9,156 nucleotides of DNA from Nanobdellota archaeon (GTDB lineage: Archaea; Nanobdellota; Nanobdellia; Woesearchaeales; JAHJBD01): the NCBI GenBank assembly GCA_018813725.1, contig JAHJBD010000156.1:1-9156 (forward strand), given 5' to 3'. Every line of letters begins with the position of its first letter. Position 1 is the stretch's first letter. The position numbers and the translations under genes are program-made. The notes below the pieces were generated by a model that was not told where the DNA came from, searched no databases, and saw nothing but the letters and a program-made list of their open reading frames with translations. Of the stretch, positions 1 through 6,834 are shown in pieces.

Positions 1-1
1 C

Positions 2-904
2 CTTGGGCTTGCTGTTGCAAACTCGCTTGAAGCTGTAAGGAACGGAGCAACACAGGTAGAGTGTTGTGTCAACGGTATCGGAGAAAGGGCAGGCAACTGC
101 TCTATGGAAGAGGTTGTGATGAACATCCACACAAGAAAAGATTATTTTAAAGATTTGACCACTGGGATAAGCACAAAAGAGATCTATAGGACCTCACGTA
201 TGGTGTCAGACCTTACAGGGCTTGCTGTTCAGAGGAACAAAGCGATAGTCGGTGCAAATGCATTTGCTCATGAAGCAGGCATACATCAGCATGGCATATT
301 GTCTGACAAATCAACATACGAGATTATGGAACCTTCGGATATAGGTTGGGAAGGTACAAATATCGTGATCGGCAAGCACTCGGGAAAGCATGCTGTTGAT
401 TCAATACTTAAAGAGACTGGATATGAACTGTCACAGGAACAGATAGACGATATATTGAAACGAATTAAGGACCTTGCTGACAAGCAGAAAGAGGTTATGA
501 GAGAGGATATCATAGCTATTGCCTCTGATGTTGCAGGAAAACTTGATGAGAAGGAGCAGATAGTCAAGCTCGATGAGCTTAGGATCAATACTGGCAATAA
601 GATAGTCCCTGAGGCAGAGGTTACATTGATAGTGAAGGGTAAGAAGAAGACAGGCAAAGCTAAAGGTGACGGGCCAGTTGATGCAGCAAGCAAAGCGATA
701 ATCAGCATCGTGGGCCTAGGATTTAAGCTGAAAGAGTACAGTCTTAAGGCCATAACTGGCGGAACTGATGCATTGGCACATGTTACAATCACTGTGCAGG
801 ATAACGAGGGAAGAGAATATAAATCAGAAGGAGTAAACGAAGATATAATAATGGCAAGCGTTATTGCACTGATAAAAGGAATAAACAAGGCATTGAATAG
901 GTGA
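2..904 (+). CDS. leuA: 2-isopropylmalate synthase, C-terminal part (5' end outside window)
   Basis: LeuA condenses acetyl-CoA with 2-oxoisovalerate, the first committed step of leucine synthesis, in the cytosol. The reading frame is open from base 2, so the start and most of the catalytic TIM barrel lie upstream; 300 residues are visible. Seen: the barrel-end segment GLAVANSL, then NGIGERAGN (its Asn, codon 71-73, matches the metal-ligand Asn of the family), then NAFAHEAGIHQHGIL and GKHSGKHA. From about base 560 comes the LeuA allosteric (dimer) domain, with GDGPVDA and GGTDALAHV, so leucine feedback is likely. The motif TYEIM after the AGIHQ block fits LeuA. Citramalate or homocitrate synthase are related alternatives, but the leuCDB genes downstream favour LeuA. 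Its stop lies 4 bases before ilvB and inside the ilvB ribosome binding site. Confidence 0.93.
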   Translation, partial: LGLAVANSLEAVRNGATQVECCVNGIGERAGNCSMEEVVMNIHTRKDYFKDLTTGISTKEIYRTSRMVSDLTGLAVQRNKAIVGANAFAHEAGIHQHGILSDKSTYEIMEPSDIGWEGTNIVIGKHSGKHAVDSILKETGYELSQEQIDDILKRIKDLADKQKEVMREDIIAIASDVAGKLDEKEQIVKLDELRINTGNKIVPEAEVTLIVKGKKKTGKAKGDGPVDAASKAIISIVGLGFKLKEYSLKAITGGTDALAHVTITVQDNEGREYKSEGVNEDIIMASVIALIKGINKALNR

Positions 905-905
905 T
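899..905 (+). promoter_or_regulatory. Ribosome binding site of ilvB overlapping the leuA stop
   Basis: AGGTGAT matches the archaeal anti-Shine-Dalgarno sequence and ends 3 bases before the ATG at 909. The TGA stop of leuA (902-904) is inside the site, which suggests translational coupling of leuA and ilvB. Confidence 0.75.
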
Positions 906-908
906 AAA

Positions 909-2615
909 ATGAATGGAGCGCATGCAATTATCGAGACTTTATTGAAACAAGGATGTGATGTGACATTTGGGTATCCTGGGGGTGCTGTCATCCCTTTATT
1001 TGATGCTTATCTTGATTATAAAGGAAAGATAAGGAATATCCTTGTAAGGCACGAGCAGTGCGCTGCGCATGCAGCTGAGGGTTATGCAAAAGCTTCTGGA
1101 AAGGTTGGGGTGTGCATAGCAACATCTGGTCCGGGAGCAACAAACTTAGTTACAGGTATCATGGATGCTTACATGGATAATATCCCAATAGTTGCGCTAG
1201 GGGGGCAGGTCCCTACGAAATTGATAGGCAATGATGCTTTTCAGGAATCTGATATGATGGGGATAACTATCCCAATAACAAAGCACAATTTCCAGGCCAG
1301 GAGCGCTGATGATCTGGCTCCTATGATCATGAAATCTTTTATGCTTGCCGGACAAGGCAGACCTGGGCCAGTATATATCGATCTTCCAAAAGATACGCAG
1401 ATCCATCAGGTGACTAAGCCATTCCCAAAAGAGGTTAAGATTGAAGGATTTTGTCCGACTTTCAAACCTAATAATCATCAGTTAAAGAAAGCAGTTGCTG
1501 CTATAGCTGAATCTAAAAAGCCTCTGTTCTTGATAGGCGGCGGCGCAGTGCTTGCTGATGCTGATAAGGAATTTGCAGAGCTTTCCAAGATCACCAAGAT
1601 TCCTGTTACCACTACTTTGCAAGGTAAAGGGATATTTGACGAAGATAATGATCTAAGCTTAGGTATAGTAGGTATGCATGGGAGAAAGTGCGCCAATTAT
1701 GCAACTATCAATACAGATCTCTTGATCTCAATAGGGTGCAGGTTCAGCGACAGGATAACTGGCAGCCTTGAAAGCTATATGAAGAATGTTACTGTTATCC
1801 ATGCAGATGTTGATCCAGCTGAGATAGGCAAGAATGTCCATGTAGACATACCTATTGTTGGTGATGCAAGAGAAATAATCCAAGGGCTTGTAGATGCTAT
1901 CAAATCAGTAAAATTACCTGACTGGTCATCTTGGCGCGACGAGATACATAAGATGAGGGACGCATGCGAAAGCTGCACATGGTGCCTTGATAAAAAGAAG
2001 ATCCATCCAAGGATGATAATTGAAGCGATGAATAAGATAATAAAAAAAGATGATATTGTTGTAACTGGGGTTGGCCAGCACCAGATGTTTGCGATGCATT
2101 ACTTGAAAAGGTATAAGCCTAGGACATTTATATCATCTGGCGGTGCTGGAACAATGGGTTTTGGTTTTCCTGCTGCCATAGGTGCAAAGGTTGCTAAACC
2201 TGAAAAGGAAGTTTTCCTGATTGACGGAGACGGCAGTTTTCAGATGACTTTGCAGGAGCTTGGAACTGTAGCCGAAGCAGGCATCAAAGTGATCATCATG
2301 ATATTTAACAATTCATATCTAGGGATGGTCAGGCAGTGGCTTGAGATATATCATGACAAAAGATATTCACAGGTACACCTTGGAAAAGGTCCTGATTTTG
2401 TTAAGATCGCTGAAGCTTATGGTCTTAAAGGGATAAATGTATCAGATCCAGCTAAGATAGATTCAGCGATAAAAGAGGCTATCAAGTCAGATGTAACTAC
2501 ATTGATAAATTTTAAGATGGAAGAGGAATCTAATGTCCTGCCTATGCTTCCACCAGGAGGACATGTAAAAGATGCGTTTGGCGGGTGTATGAAAATACCT
2601 GGCCAATTTATCTGA
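909..2615 (+). CDS. ilvB: Acetolactate synthase, large (catalytic) subunit
   Basis: IlvB uses thiamine diphosphate to condense two pyruvates to 2-acetolactate, or pyruvate with 2-oxobutyrate to 2-aceto-2-hydroxybutyrate, feeding valine/leucine and isoleucine. At 568 residues it has normal family length. Seen in order: the N-terminal pyrimidine-binding domain with GYPGGAV and RHEQ (Glu49 is the family's cofactor-activating glutamate); SGPGATNL; the middle FAD-type domain (about 190-330); and the C-terminal diphosphate-binding domain with GDGS at 440-443 and Asn467-Asn468, the Mg/ThDP motif. The tail NVLPMLPPGG is characteristic of acetolactate synthases rather than other ThDP enzymes. The ATG at 909 has a good ribosome site. 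The small subunit ilvN starts 8 bases after the stop. No key residue is missing. Confidence 0.97.
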   Translation: MNGAHAIIETLLKQGCDVTFGYPGGAVIPLFDAYLDYKGKIRNILVRHEQCAAHAAEGYAKASGKVGVCIATSGPGATNLVTGIMDAYMDNIPIVALGGQVPTKLIGNDAFQESDMMGITIPITKHNFQARSADDLAPMIMKSFMLAGQGRPGPVYIDLPKDTQIHQVTKPFPKEVKIEGFCPTFKPNNHQLKKAVAAIAESKKPLFLIGGGAVLADADKEFAELSKITKIPVTTTLQGKGIFDEDNDLSLGIVGMHGRKCANYATINTDLLISIGCRFSDRITGSLESYMKNVTVIHADVDPAEIGKNVHVDIPIVGDAREIIQGLVDAIKSVKLPDWSSWRDEIHKMRDACESCTWCLDKKKIHPRMIIEAMNKIIKKDDIVVTGVGQHQMFAMHYLKRYKPRTFISSGGAGTMGFGFPAAIGAKVAKPEKEVFLIDGDGSFQMTLQELGTVAEAGIKVIIMIFNNSYLGMVRQWLEIYHDKRYSQVHLGKGPDFVKIAEAYGLKGINVSDPAKIDSAIKEAIKSDVTTLINFKMEEESNVLPMLPPGGHVKDAFGGCMKIPGQFI

Positions 2616-2619
2616 GGTG
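2614..2619 (+). promoter_or_regulatory. Ribosome binding site that fixes the ilvN start
   Basis: GAGGTG lies 4 bases before the ATG at 2624 and overlaps the ilvB stop. It supports that ATG over an in-frame GTG at 2585, which lies inside ilvB and would add 13 residues not expected in this family. Confidence 0.75.
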
Positions 2620-2623
2620 CAAA

Positions 2624-3124
2624 ATGGAAAACAAACACATAATCTCGATGCTTGTTGAAGACCAGCCTGGTGTATTGACCAGGATAGCTGGGATGTTTGC
2701 CAGGCGGAACTATAATATCGATACCATCACCGTTGGAAAGACCAACACCAAAGGCATAAGCAAGATGGTGATAACTGTTATAGGTGATGATTCTGTTCTA
2801 GAACAGGTGGAAAAGCAGCTCAATAAGCTTATCGATACTGTGAAAGTTGTTGAGATCGGAAAGGACGGTGTTATAAGGGAGCTTTGCCTGATAAAGATCG
2901 CTGCAAAAGATAAGAAGTCAAAGGACGAGCTTTTGAACTATTCAAAGATATACAAGATAAAGTTTGTTGATGTGGATACAAAGTCTATGACACTTGAGAT
3001 AATAGGTACGCCTGACAAGATAGACTCGTTTATCGAACTTGTCAAAGGCTATGGCATACAGGACATATCAAGAACAGGCGTTACTGCTATCGCAAGAGGT
3101 TCAAATGGAAAAAATAATAGTTAG
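2624..3124 (+). CDS. ilvN: Acetolactate synthase, small (regulatory) subunit
   Basis: This is the regulatory partner of IlvB: it stimulates the catalytic subunit and confers feedback inhibition by a branched-chain amino acid, usually valine. Length is 166 residues, normal for the family (E. coli IlvH has 163). Residues 4-78 form an ACT domain that begins SMLVEDQPGVLTRIAGMFA. Gly16 and Asn31 align with IlvH Gly14 and Asn29, positions where substitutions are known to relieve valine inhibition, so inhibition is probably kept. Residues 85-160 are the small-subunit C-terminal domain, with GIQDISRTGVTAIARG near the end. The start is the ATG preceded by GAGGTG. The last 20 bases overlap the start of the cupin gene in another frame. 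Confidence 0.95.
   Translation: MENKHIISMLVEDQPGVLTRIAGMFARRNYNIDTITVGKTNTKGISKMVITVIGDDSVLEQVEKQLNKLIDTVKVVEIGKDGVIRELCLIKIAAKDKKSKDELLNYSKIYKIKFVDVDTKSMTLEIIGTPDKIDSFIELVKGYGIQDISRTGVTAIARGSNGKNNS
3096..3100 (+). promoter_or_regulatory. Ribosome binding site of the small cupin gene
   Basis: GAGGT lies within the 3' end of ilvN, 4 bases before the ATG at 3105. It decides this start over an in-frame upstream ATG at 3039, which would add 22 residues that are only an out-of-frame reading of ilvN. Confidence 0.65.
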
Positions 3125-3371
3125 GAAACCTACTGAGAAAGAAAAGGAAGATATGGAAAAGTGCGGTGTCTGGGATAAAGGGGTAAGTGAATTCCAGTGG
3201 GAATATGAGATCAAGGAGACTTGCCTTATAATCTCAGGTGAGGTCACAGTAACTTCTGATTCTGGCGAAGCTGTCAGTTTTAAGGCAGGAGATTATGTAG
3301 TATTTCCTGAAGGGCTCAAGTGCACCTGGAAGATCACAAAGCCTGTGAAAAAGTATTATCGGTTTGGGTAG
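3105..3371 (+). CDS. Small single-domain cupin protein (Cupin_3-like)
   Basis: This 88-residue protein is one small beta-barrel cupin. The core runs from about 30 to 88: WEYEIKETCLIISGEVTVT (first cupin motif), GDYVVFPEGLKCTW (second motif) and the ending KPVKKYYRFG, a pattern typical of the Cupin_3/DUF861 group that also contains EutQ-like and ureidoglycine aminohydrolase-related domains. The metal-binding histidines of classical cupins are absent: motif 1 has Glu/Cys positions and motif 2 ends in Cys73/Trp75. A canonical metal-dependent dioxygenase role is therefore unlikely, and a ligand-binding or sugar-modifying role cannot be told apart. The gene overlaps ilvN by 20 bases and is probably co-transcribed and translationally coupled. 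Its stop is 4 bases from the stop of the convergent regulator. A function in amino acid synthesis is only suggested by position. Confidence 0.8.
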   Translation: MEKIIVRKPTEKEKEDMEKCGVWDKGVSEFQWEYEIKETCLIISGEVTVTSDSGEAVSFKAGDYVVFPEGLKCTWKITKPVKKYYRFG

Positions 3372-3375
3372 AAAA

Positions 3376-4101
3376 TTAACTTTTGCCAATCTTCCATAAC
3401 AGCTTGAAATAGCTCTTATTTGAATCTGCTACTTCTTTACTCTTTGTTATTATGCCAAGTGGTGTCTCTGACCATATTATTGTGGCCGTATTGTTGCCGT
3501 ATACTATGGTTGAGGTTGGAAGTGAATATTCTTTTGGGATCCATTTGTAATGGTTAAGTTTCGTCTCTATAGGAGTCTCGCCTTCCCTTACTATAATGTT
3601 GCCCTGGATATTCTTTTGTTCCCTTCTCTTTACAAACACTTTTGAGAAAATCGGCAGGACTTTCTTGAACTTATGGGTTGCGCCAAAGGCGACAAAATCC
3701 TGGCCATAATTGACTATATCCATAAGCACGGTCTTTATGCCTTCTTTACCTTCATATACCTCTACAGATACTTTTGGCTTTTGCTCTTTTTGGATGTTTA
3801 ACAGGTTTGGCAGCAGCGCTTTTACTTCTTCCTGTTTTGCATCAATCTTTTCTTTCTCGTCTTCTAGATATTTTAGCAGCTCTTTTGGGTTTGCAGCGCT
3901 AAAATATCTTTTGTTGTTCTTTATCACATATGAAACTAATCCTTTCTCGATAAGCTTGTTCATAGAGTCGTATACATGGGGCCTAGAGATGTCTGTCTTC
4001 TTTGCGATGTCTGAAGCCAGCGACTGGTCTGATTTCAAAAGTAAGACGTATACTGCTGCTTCGTTCTTGCTTAACCCTGCTTTGATAAGTATCTCTTCCA
4101 T
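3376..4101 (-). CDS. TrmB-family transcriptional regulator
   Basis: This 241-residue DNA-binding protein is probably a local regulator. Residues 1-70 are a winged helix-turn-helix of the TrmB type: LSKNEAAVYVLLLKS, then SDIAKKTDISRPHVYDSMNKL as recognition region, then a wing ending GLVSYVIKNNKRYFSA. Residues 74-108 are Lys/Glu-rich and likely form a coiled-coil dimer helix (LEDEKEKIDAKQEEVKALL). Residues 110-241 form a C-terminal domain with VEVYEGKEGIKTVLMDIV, like the short TrmB relatives common in archaea. It is smaller than the sugar-binding domain of the classical maltose TrmB, so the effector is unknown. The gene is divergent from the leuCDB-ilvC run and shares its promoter region. No ribosome binding site precedes the ATG, which with the TATA spacing suggests a leaderless mRNA. 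A perfect inverted repeat at its start suggests autoregulation. Confidence 0.9.
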   Translation of the reverse strand: MEEILIKAGLSKNEAAVYVLLLKSDQSLASDIAKKTDISRPHVYDSMNKLIEKGLVSYVIKNNKRYFSAANPKELLKYLEDEKEKIDAKQEEVKALLPNLLNIQKEQKPKVSVEVYEGKEGIKTVLMDIVNYGQDFVAFGATHKFKKVLPIFSKVFVKRREQKNIQGNIIVREGETPIETKLNHYKWIPKEYSLPTSTIVYGNNTATIIWSETPLGIITKSKEVADSNKSYFKLLWKIGKS

Positions 4102-4124
4102 GTTGTACTTAAAAAGTACAACAT
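4100..4124. promoter_or_regulatory. Perfect 10-bp inverted repeat, candidate TrmB operator
   Basis: Arms ATGTTGTACT (4100-4109) and AGTACAACAT (4115-4124) are exact reverse complements around a 5-base A/T spacer (4110-4114). The site lies between the TATA-like element and the regulator's ATG, covering the expected reverse-strand transcription start. Seen from the forward strand it sits directly upstream of the TATA element, where TFB contacts DNA. I find no second copy with matching arms in the window. Binding by the adjacent regulator is inferred. Confidence 0.75.
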
Positions 4125-4136
4125 ATATTTAAATAT
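4125..4136. promoter_or_regulatory. Palindromic TATA-like element, probable bidirectional leaderless promoter
   Basis: The 12-base sequence ATATTTAAATAT is its own reverse complement. Its centre is about 27 bases from the ATG at 4158 (forward) and about 30 from the ATG ending at 4101 (reverse), which matches the usual archaeal TATA-to-start distance of about 26 bases if both mRNAs begin at or within a few bases of their start codons. Neither gene has a Shine-Dalgarno sequence, in contrast to ilvB, ilvN, leuC, leuD and ilvC, which agrees with leaderless transcription both ways. Confidence 0.7.
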
Positions 4137-4157
4137 GTTCTTTTGTTAGCGCTTAAT

Positions 4158-4412
4158 ATGGAATATACCCGAGAACAATTTGATACAATCTTGGATAAAT
4201 CAAGGCAAATTTTAGCAGATAAATCGTTAGACGATTGCCCATGTACACAGAATTGTGAATGGCATGGAAAATGTTTTGAGTGTGTAAAGATCCATAGGGT
4301 CAAGGGCAAACACATACCTGAATGTCTTCAGCATATTTTTCAGGATAAGTTTGAAGCTTTGGCTAATTGTATCGAGAGAAAAACAGCAGATGATAGGCCG
4401 GTTGTAAAATGA
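4158..4412 (+). CDS. Small Cys-rich, probably zinc-binding protein (DUF6485-like)
   Basis: This 84-residue soluble protein has seven cysteines (27, 29, 33, 39, 42, 56, 71) and nearby histidines (36, 46, 52, 59). The pattern C-x-C-x3-C-x3-G-x-C-x2-C-x3-H, followed by P-x-C at 54-56, resembles small uncharacterised Cys-rich proteins of the DUF6485 type found in bacteria and archaea; I recall this similarity and have not searched it. The spacing suggests one or two zinc sites, or an Fe-S site. The N-terminal 25 residues and the C-terminal tail look helical. The ATG at 4158 was chosen over the in-frame TTG at 4143 because the TATA element lies about 27 bases upstream, giving a leaderless mRNA. 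Its stop overlaps the methyltransferase start by 4 bases (ATGA), so the two proteins are made together and may act together. Function unknown. Confidence 0.78.
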   Translation: MEYTREQFDTILDKSRQILADKSLDDCPCTQNCEWHGKCFECVKIHRVKGKHIPECLQHIFQDKFEALANCIERKTADDRPVVK

Positions 4413-5050
4413 AAGGATGGGATGAGTTTCATGTGGACAGAAAGGAATTGACGGGTGATGAGCCACCGCACCCTGAAGTGGTCAAGTTTGCAAAAAGATT
4501 AGCTAAAAGAGCTAAGGTACTGGACCATGGCTGCGGAATGGGAAGAAACTTCTTTTTCATGGATAAAGAGGGGTTTAATGTTTATGGTATAGATTGTTCA
4601 GATTTTTCCATAGAATTTATGACCAAAAAGGGATATGGTGATAAGGTTGTAAAGGGAGACATAAGAAAGATGCCTTTTATGGATGATGAGTTTGACGCGT
4701 TGGTATCTACAAATGTGATCGCTCATGGAAACCAAGAGGATATCACAAGATATATCAAAGAGATGCGAAGGGTTGTAAAACCTGGTGGTATGATATTTAT
4801 CGTTTGTCCGTCGATATATTTTTTGGAAGCTGTCAGAACAAAGGATACTAAAGAGGTTAGTCCAGGAACTTATGTGGATATTGATACACCAGATGGTAAT
4901 ATGCCCCACTATTATTTTACCACTGAGATTATGGAAACCTTTTTTAAAGGTGACATCATCCTTAGAAATGAATATGTGGATGAGTATAGCACATTTATGA
5001 AAAAACAAGTAAATCACTTGATATTTGCTTGTCAAGTTGGAGGAAAATAA
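4409..5050 (+). CDS. Class I SAM-dependent methyltransferase, substrate unknown
   Basis: This 213-residue cytosolic enzyme has the Rossmann methyltransferase fold of the Methyltransf_11/25 type. Seen in order: motif I VLDHGCGMGRN (37-47), which binds S-adenosylmethionine; motif II with acidic Asp62 (VYGIDCSD), expected to hold the ribose; GDIRKMPFMDDEFD (83-96), with Asp84 near the adenine; STNVIAHG (100-107), the post-II strand; and KPGG (124-127), the usual turn before strand 5. The last 80 residues lack a recognised substrate domain, so RNA, protein or small-molecule methylation cannot be separated. It overlaps the upstream Cys-rich gene by 4 bases, lacks a clear ribosome binding site (coupled translation likely) and ends 1 base before leuC. 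This places it firmly in the leucine transcript although no such enzyme is known in the pathway. Confidence 0.88.
   Translation: MKGWDEFHVDRKELTGDEPPHPEVVKFAKRLAKRAKVLDHGCGMGRNFFFMDKEGFNVYGIDCSDFSIEFMTKKGYGDKVVKGDIRKMPFMDDEFDALVSTNVIAHGNQEDITRYIKEMRRVVKPGGMIFIVCPSIYFLEAVRTKDTKEVSPGTYVDIDTPDGNMPHYYFTTEIMETFFKGDIILRNEYVDEYSTFMKKQVNHLIFACQVGGK
5039..5043 (+). promoter_or_regulatory. Ribosome binding site that fixes the leuC start
   Basis: GGAGG in the last codons of the methyltransferase lies 8 bases before the ATG at 5052. It favours this ATG over an in-frame TTG at 5025. A second ATG at 5058 is a less well spaced alternative that would shorten LeuC by two residues. Confidence 0.7.
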
Positions 5051-5051
5051 G

Positions 5052-6323
5052 ATGGGAATGACGATAACTGAAAAGATACTTGCTAAACATTGCGGCAAGG
5101 ATAGTGTTAAGCCTGGCGAATTGATCAATGCTAAGATCGATCTTGTGTTGTGCCATGATATAACCACAACCCCTGCAATTGATATGCTTGAGAAAGCTGG
5201 TATGGACAAGGTGTTTGATCCGAACAAAGTAGTTGTAACACCAGACCATTTTGTGCCAAACAAGGATATCAAATCAGCAGAGATGGTAAACAGGATAAGG
5301 AAATGGGTAAAGAAGCACAACATCAAGCACTTTTATGATATTGGTAGGCATGGTGTATGCCATGCTATACTTCCTGAGCAAGGGCATGTTGTTCCAGGGA
5401 TGACAATAGTTGCTGGAGATTCACATACTTGTACTCACGGCGCTTTTGGAGCTTTTTCAACTGGTGTCGGTTCAACTGATATTGCTGCAGCGCTTGCTAC
5501 TGGAGAACTATGGTTTAAGGTTCCTGAGACAATCAAGTTTGTTGTGGACGGAAAACTTCCCAAAGGGGTATATTCAAAAGATATAATCTTGACAGTCATC
5601 AGGGATATCGGGGTAGACGGTGCTTTGTATAAGGCGATGGAATTTACCGGCTCTACAATAACAGATCTAAGTGTTGAAGCAAGGATGACCATAACCAACA
5701 TGGCGATCGAAGCAGGCGGAAAATCTGGCATAATTGAGCCTGATAAAAAGACCTTGCAGTATGTGAAAGAAAGGACTGATGAGAAATTTGAGATTGTAAA
5801 GTCTGATGCAGATGCTAACTATTCAGTTGTTAGGAAATATGATGCTGCAAAATTAGAGCCCATTGTCGCTTTCCCAGACCTTCCTTCAAACGGAAAGACA
5901 ATGACTGAGATCTCAAAGATGCAGCCTATACATGTTGACCAGGCATACCTTGGAAGCTGTACTAATGGAAGGATTGAAGACCTTAGGATTGCAGCAGAGA
6001 TAATGAAAGGAAGGAAAGTTGCAGAAGGGACAAGGATGATCGTAGTTCCAGCTACAACTGACATCTGGAAGCAGGCTAACAAAGAAGGATTATTGGACAT
6101 ATTCATGGAAGCTGGCGCAACTGTGTCAACTGCCACATGCGGAGCATGCTTAGGCGGCCACATGGGAATACTTGCTTCAGGAGAAACATGCATCTCTACC
6201 ACTAACAGAAATTTTGTAGGGAGGATGGGAAGCACTGAAAGCAAGGTTTATCTCGCAAGCCCTGCAATAGTTGCAGCATCTGCTATAGAAGGAAAGATTG
6301 CTGACCCTAGGAGGTACATCTAA
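5052..6323 (+). CDS. leuC: 3-isopropylmalate dehydratase, large subunit
   Basis: With LeuD it isomerises 2-isopropylmalate to 3-isopropylmalate through a [4Fe-4S] cluster. At 423 residues it has the length of the archaeal/short LeuC type, shorter than the E. coli form. Seen: an aconitase-fold N-terminus with MTITEKILAKHCG; GDSHTCTHGAFGAF (about 125-138); GSCTNGR with Cys303; and CGACLGGH with Cys363 and Cys366. Those three cysteines are the expected cluster ligands. TNRNFVGRMG near the C-terminus is the conserved substrate-side motif. Homoaconitase is the main alternative in this family; the linked leuA, leuD and leuB favour leucine synthesis. It starts 1 base after the methyltransferase stop and is followed at once by leuD, its obligate partner. 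Confidence 0.95.
   Translation: MGMTITEKILAKHCGKDSVKPGELINAKIDLVLCHDITTTPAIDMLEKAGMDKVFDPNKVVVTPDHFVPNKDIKSAEMVNRIRKWVKKHNIKHFYDIGRHGVCHAILPEQGHVVPGMTIVAGDSHTCTHGAFGAFSTGVGSTDIAAALATGELWFKVPETIKFVVDGKLPKGVYSKDIILTVIRDIGVDGALYKAMEFTGSTITDLSVEARMTITNMAIEAGGKSGIIEPDKKTLQYVKERTDEKFEIVKSDADANYSVVRKYDAAKLEPIVAFPDLPSNGKTMTEISKMQPIHVDQAYLGSCTNGRIEDLRIAAEIMKGRKVAEGTRMIVVPATTDIWKQANKEGLLDIFMEAGATVSTATCGACLGGHMGILASGETCISTTNRNFVGRMGSTESKVYLASPAIVAASAIEGKIADPRRYI
6310..6315 (+). promoter_or_regulatory. Ribosome binding site of leuD
   Basis: GGAGGT near the 3' end of leuC lies 9 bases before the ATG at 6325. It supports this start over an in-frame upstream ATG or near-cognate start at 6298, inside leuC. 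Confidence 0.7.
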
Positions 6324-6324
6324 A

Positions 6325-6834
6325 ATGGCTGAAAATAAACTTACTGGAAAAGCACATGTTTACAAACGTGACGATATAAATACTGATGAGATAATCCCTG
6401 CTAGGTATCTGAATACAGATAAGGAAAAGGAACTTGCTCAGTATGCTATGGAAGATCTGGACAAAACATTTGTCAAGAAAGTTAAGCCGGGCGACTTTAT
6501 AGTTGCAGCAGAAAACTTTGGCTGCGGGTCATCCAGGGAGCATGCGATCTGGGCGCTTAGGGGTGCAGGAGTAAAGGCAGTCATAGCTAACAGTTTTGCA
6601 CGAATATTCTTCAGGAATGCCATAAACAACGGATTTTTGGCGATCGAGTTCAAGGGTGCAGCTGATAAGATCAAAGATGGGGCTGGATTGGAAATAGATA
6701 TAAAGGCAGGTAAGATCATCAATAAGGATAAAGGGGAAGAGTATTCGTTTTTACCTTTATCAGATTTTGCAGTAGAGCTCTTGAATGATGGTGGGCTTAT
6801 AAATCATATAAAGAATAAGGGGGCAAAAAGATGA
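6325..6834 (+). CDS. leuD: 3-isopropylmalate dehydratase, small subunit
   Basis: This swivelling-domain partner of LeuC closes the active site and reads the substrate side chain. Length is 169 residues, typical of archaeal LeuD. Seen: DDINTDEIIPARYL (16-29), the signature of the family; YLNT at 28-31, in the loop known to set specificity, lacking the Arg of YLRT that marks homoaconitase small subunits, which supports isopropylmalate; GCGSSREHA (66-74), the most conserved block, holding catalytic Ser and substrate-binding Arg; then NSFARIFFRNAINNG. It begins 1 base after leuC and its stop overlaps the leuB start by 4 bases (ATGA), so leuCDB are tightly coupled. Confidence 0.95.
   Translation: MAENKLTGKAHVYKRDDINTDEIIPARYLNTDKEKELAQYAMEDLDKTFVKKVKPGDFIVAAENFGCGSSREHAIWALRGAGVKAVIANSFARIFFRNAINNGFLAIEFKGAADKIKDGAGLEIDIKAGKIINKDKGEEYSFLPLSDFAVELLNDGGLINHIKNKGAKR

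Noticed and set aside
286..927. Long open frame (213 codons) on the reverse strand across leuA
   Set aside because: It is antisense to a clearly conserved LeuA region, and its Ser/Ile/Leu-rich translation has no recognisable domain.
2585..2623. GTG at 2585 as an earlier ilvN start
   Set aside because: It lies inside ilvB, has no ribosome site of its own and adds residues outside the ACT domain. The ATG at 2624 has GAGGTG in place.
3710..4132. Forward-strand frame of 140 codons opposite the TrmB gene
   Set aside because: Ser/Phe-rich shadow of the Lys/Glu-rich regulator codons. The reverse strand has clear winged-helix homology.
4598..5326. Reverse-strand frame of 242 codons across the methyltransferase and leuC
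   Set aside because: It overlaps two well-supported genes, and the translation shows no family features.
5052..6834. LeuCD as homoaconitase instead of isopropylmalate dehydratase
   Set aside because: The small subunit has YLNT rather than the Arg-containing loop of homoaconitases, and leuA and leuB are in the same cluster.
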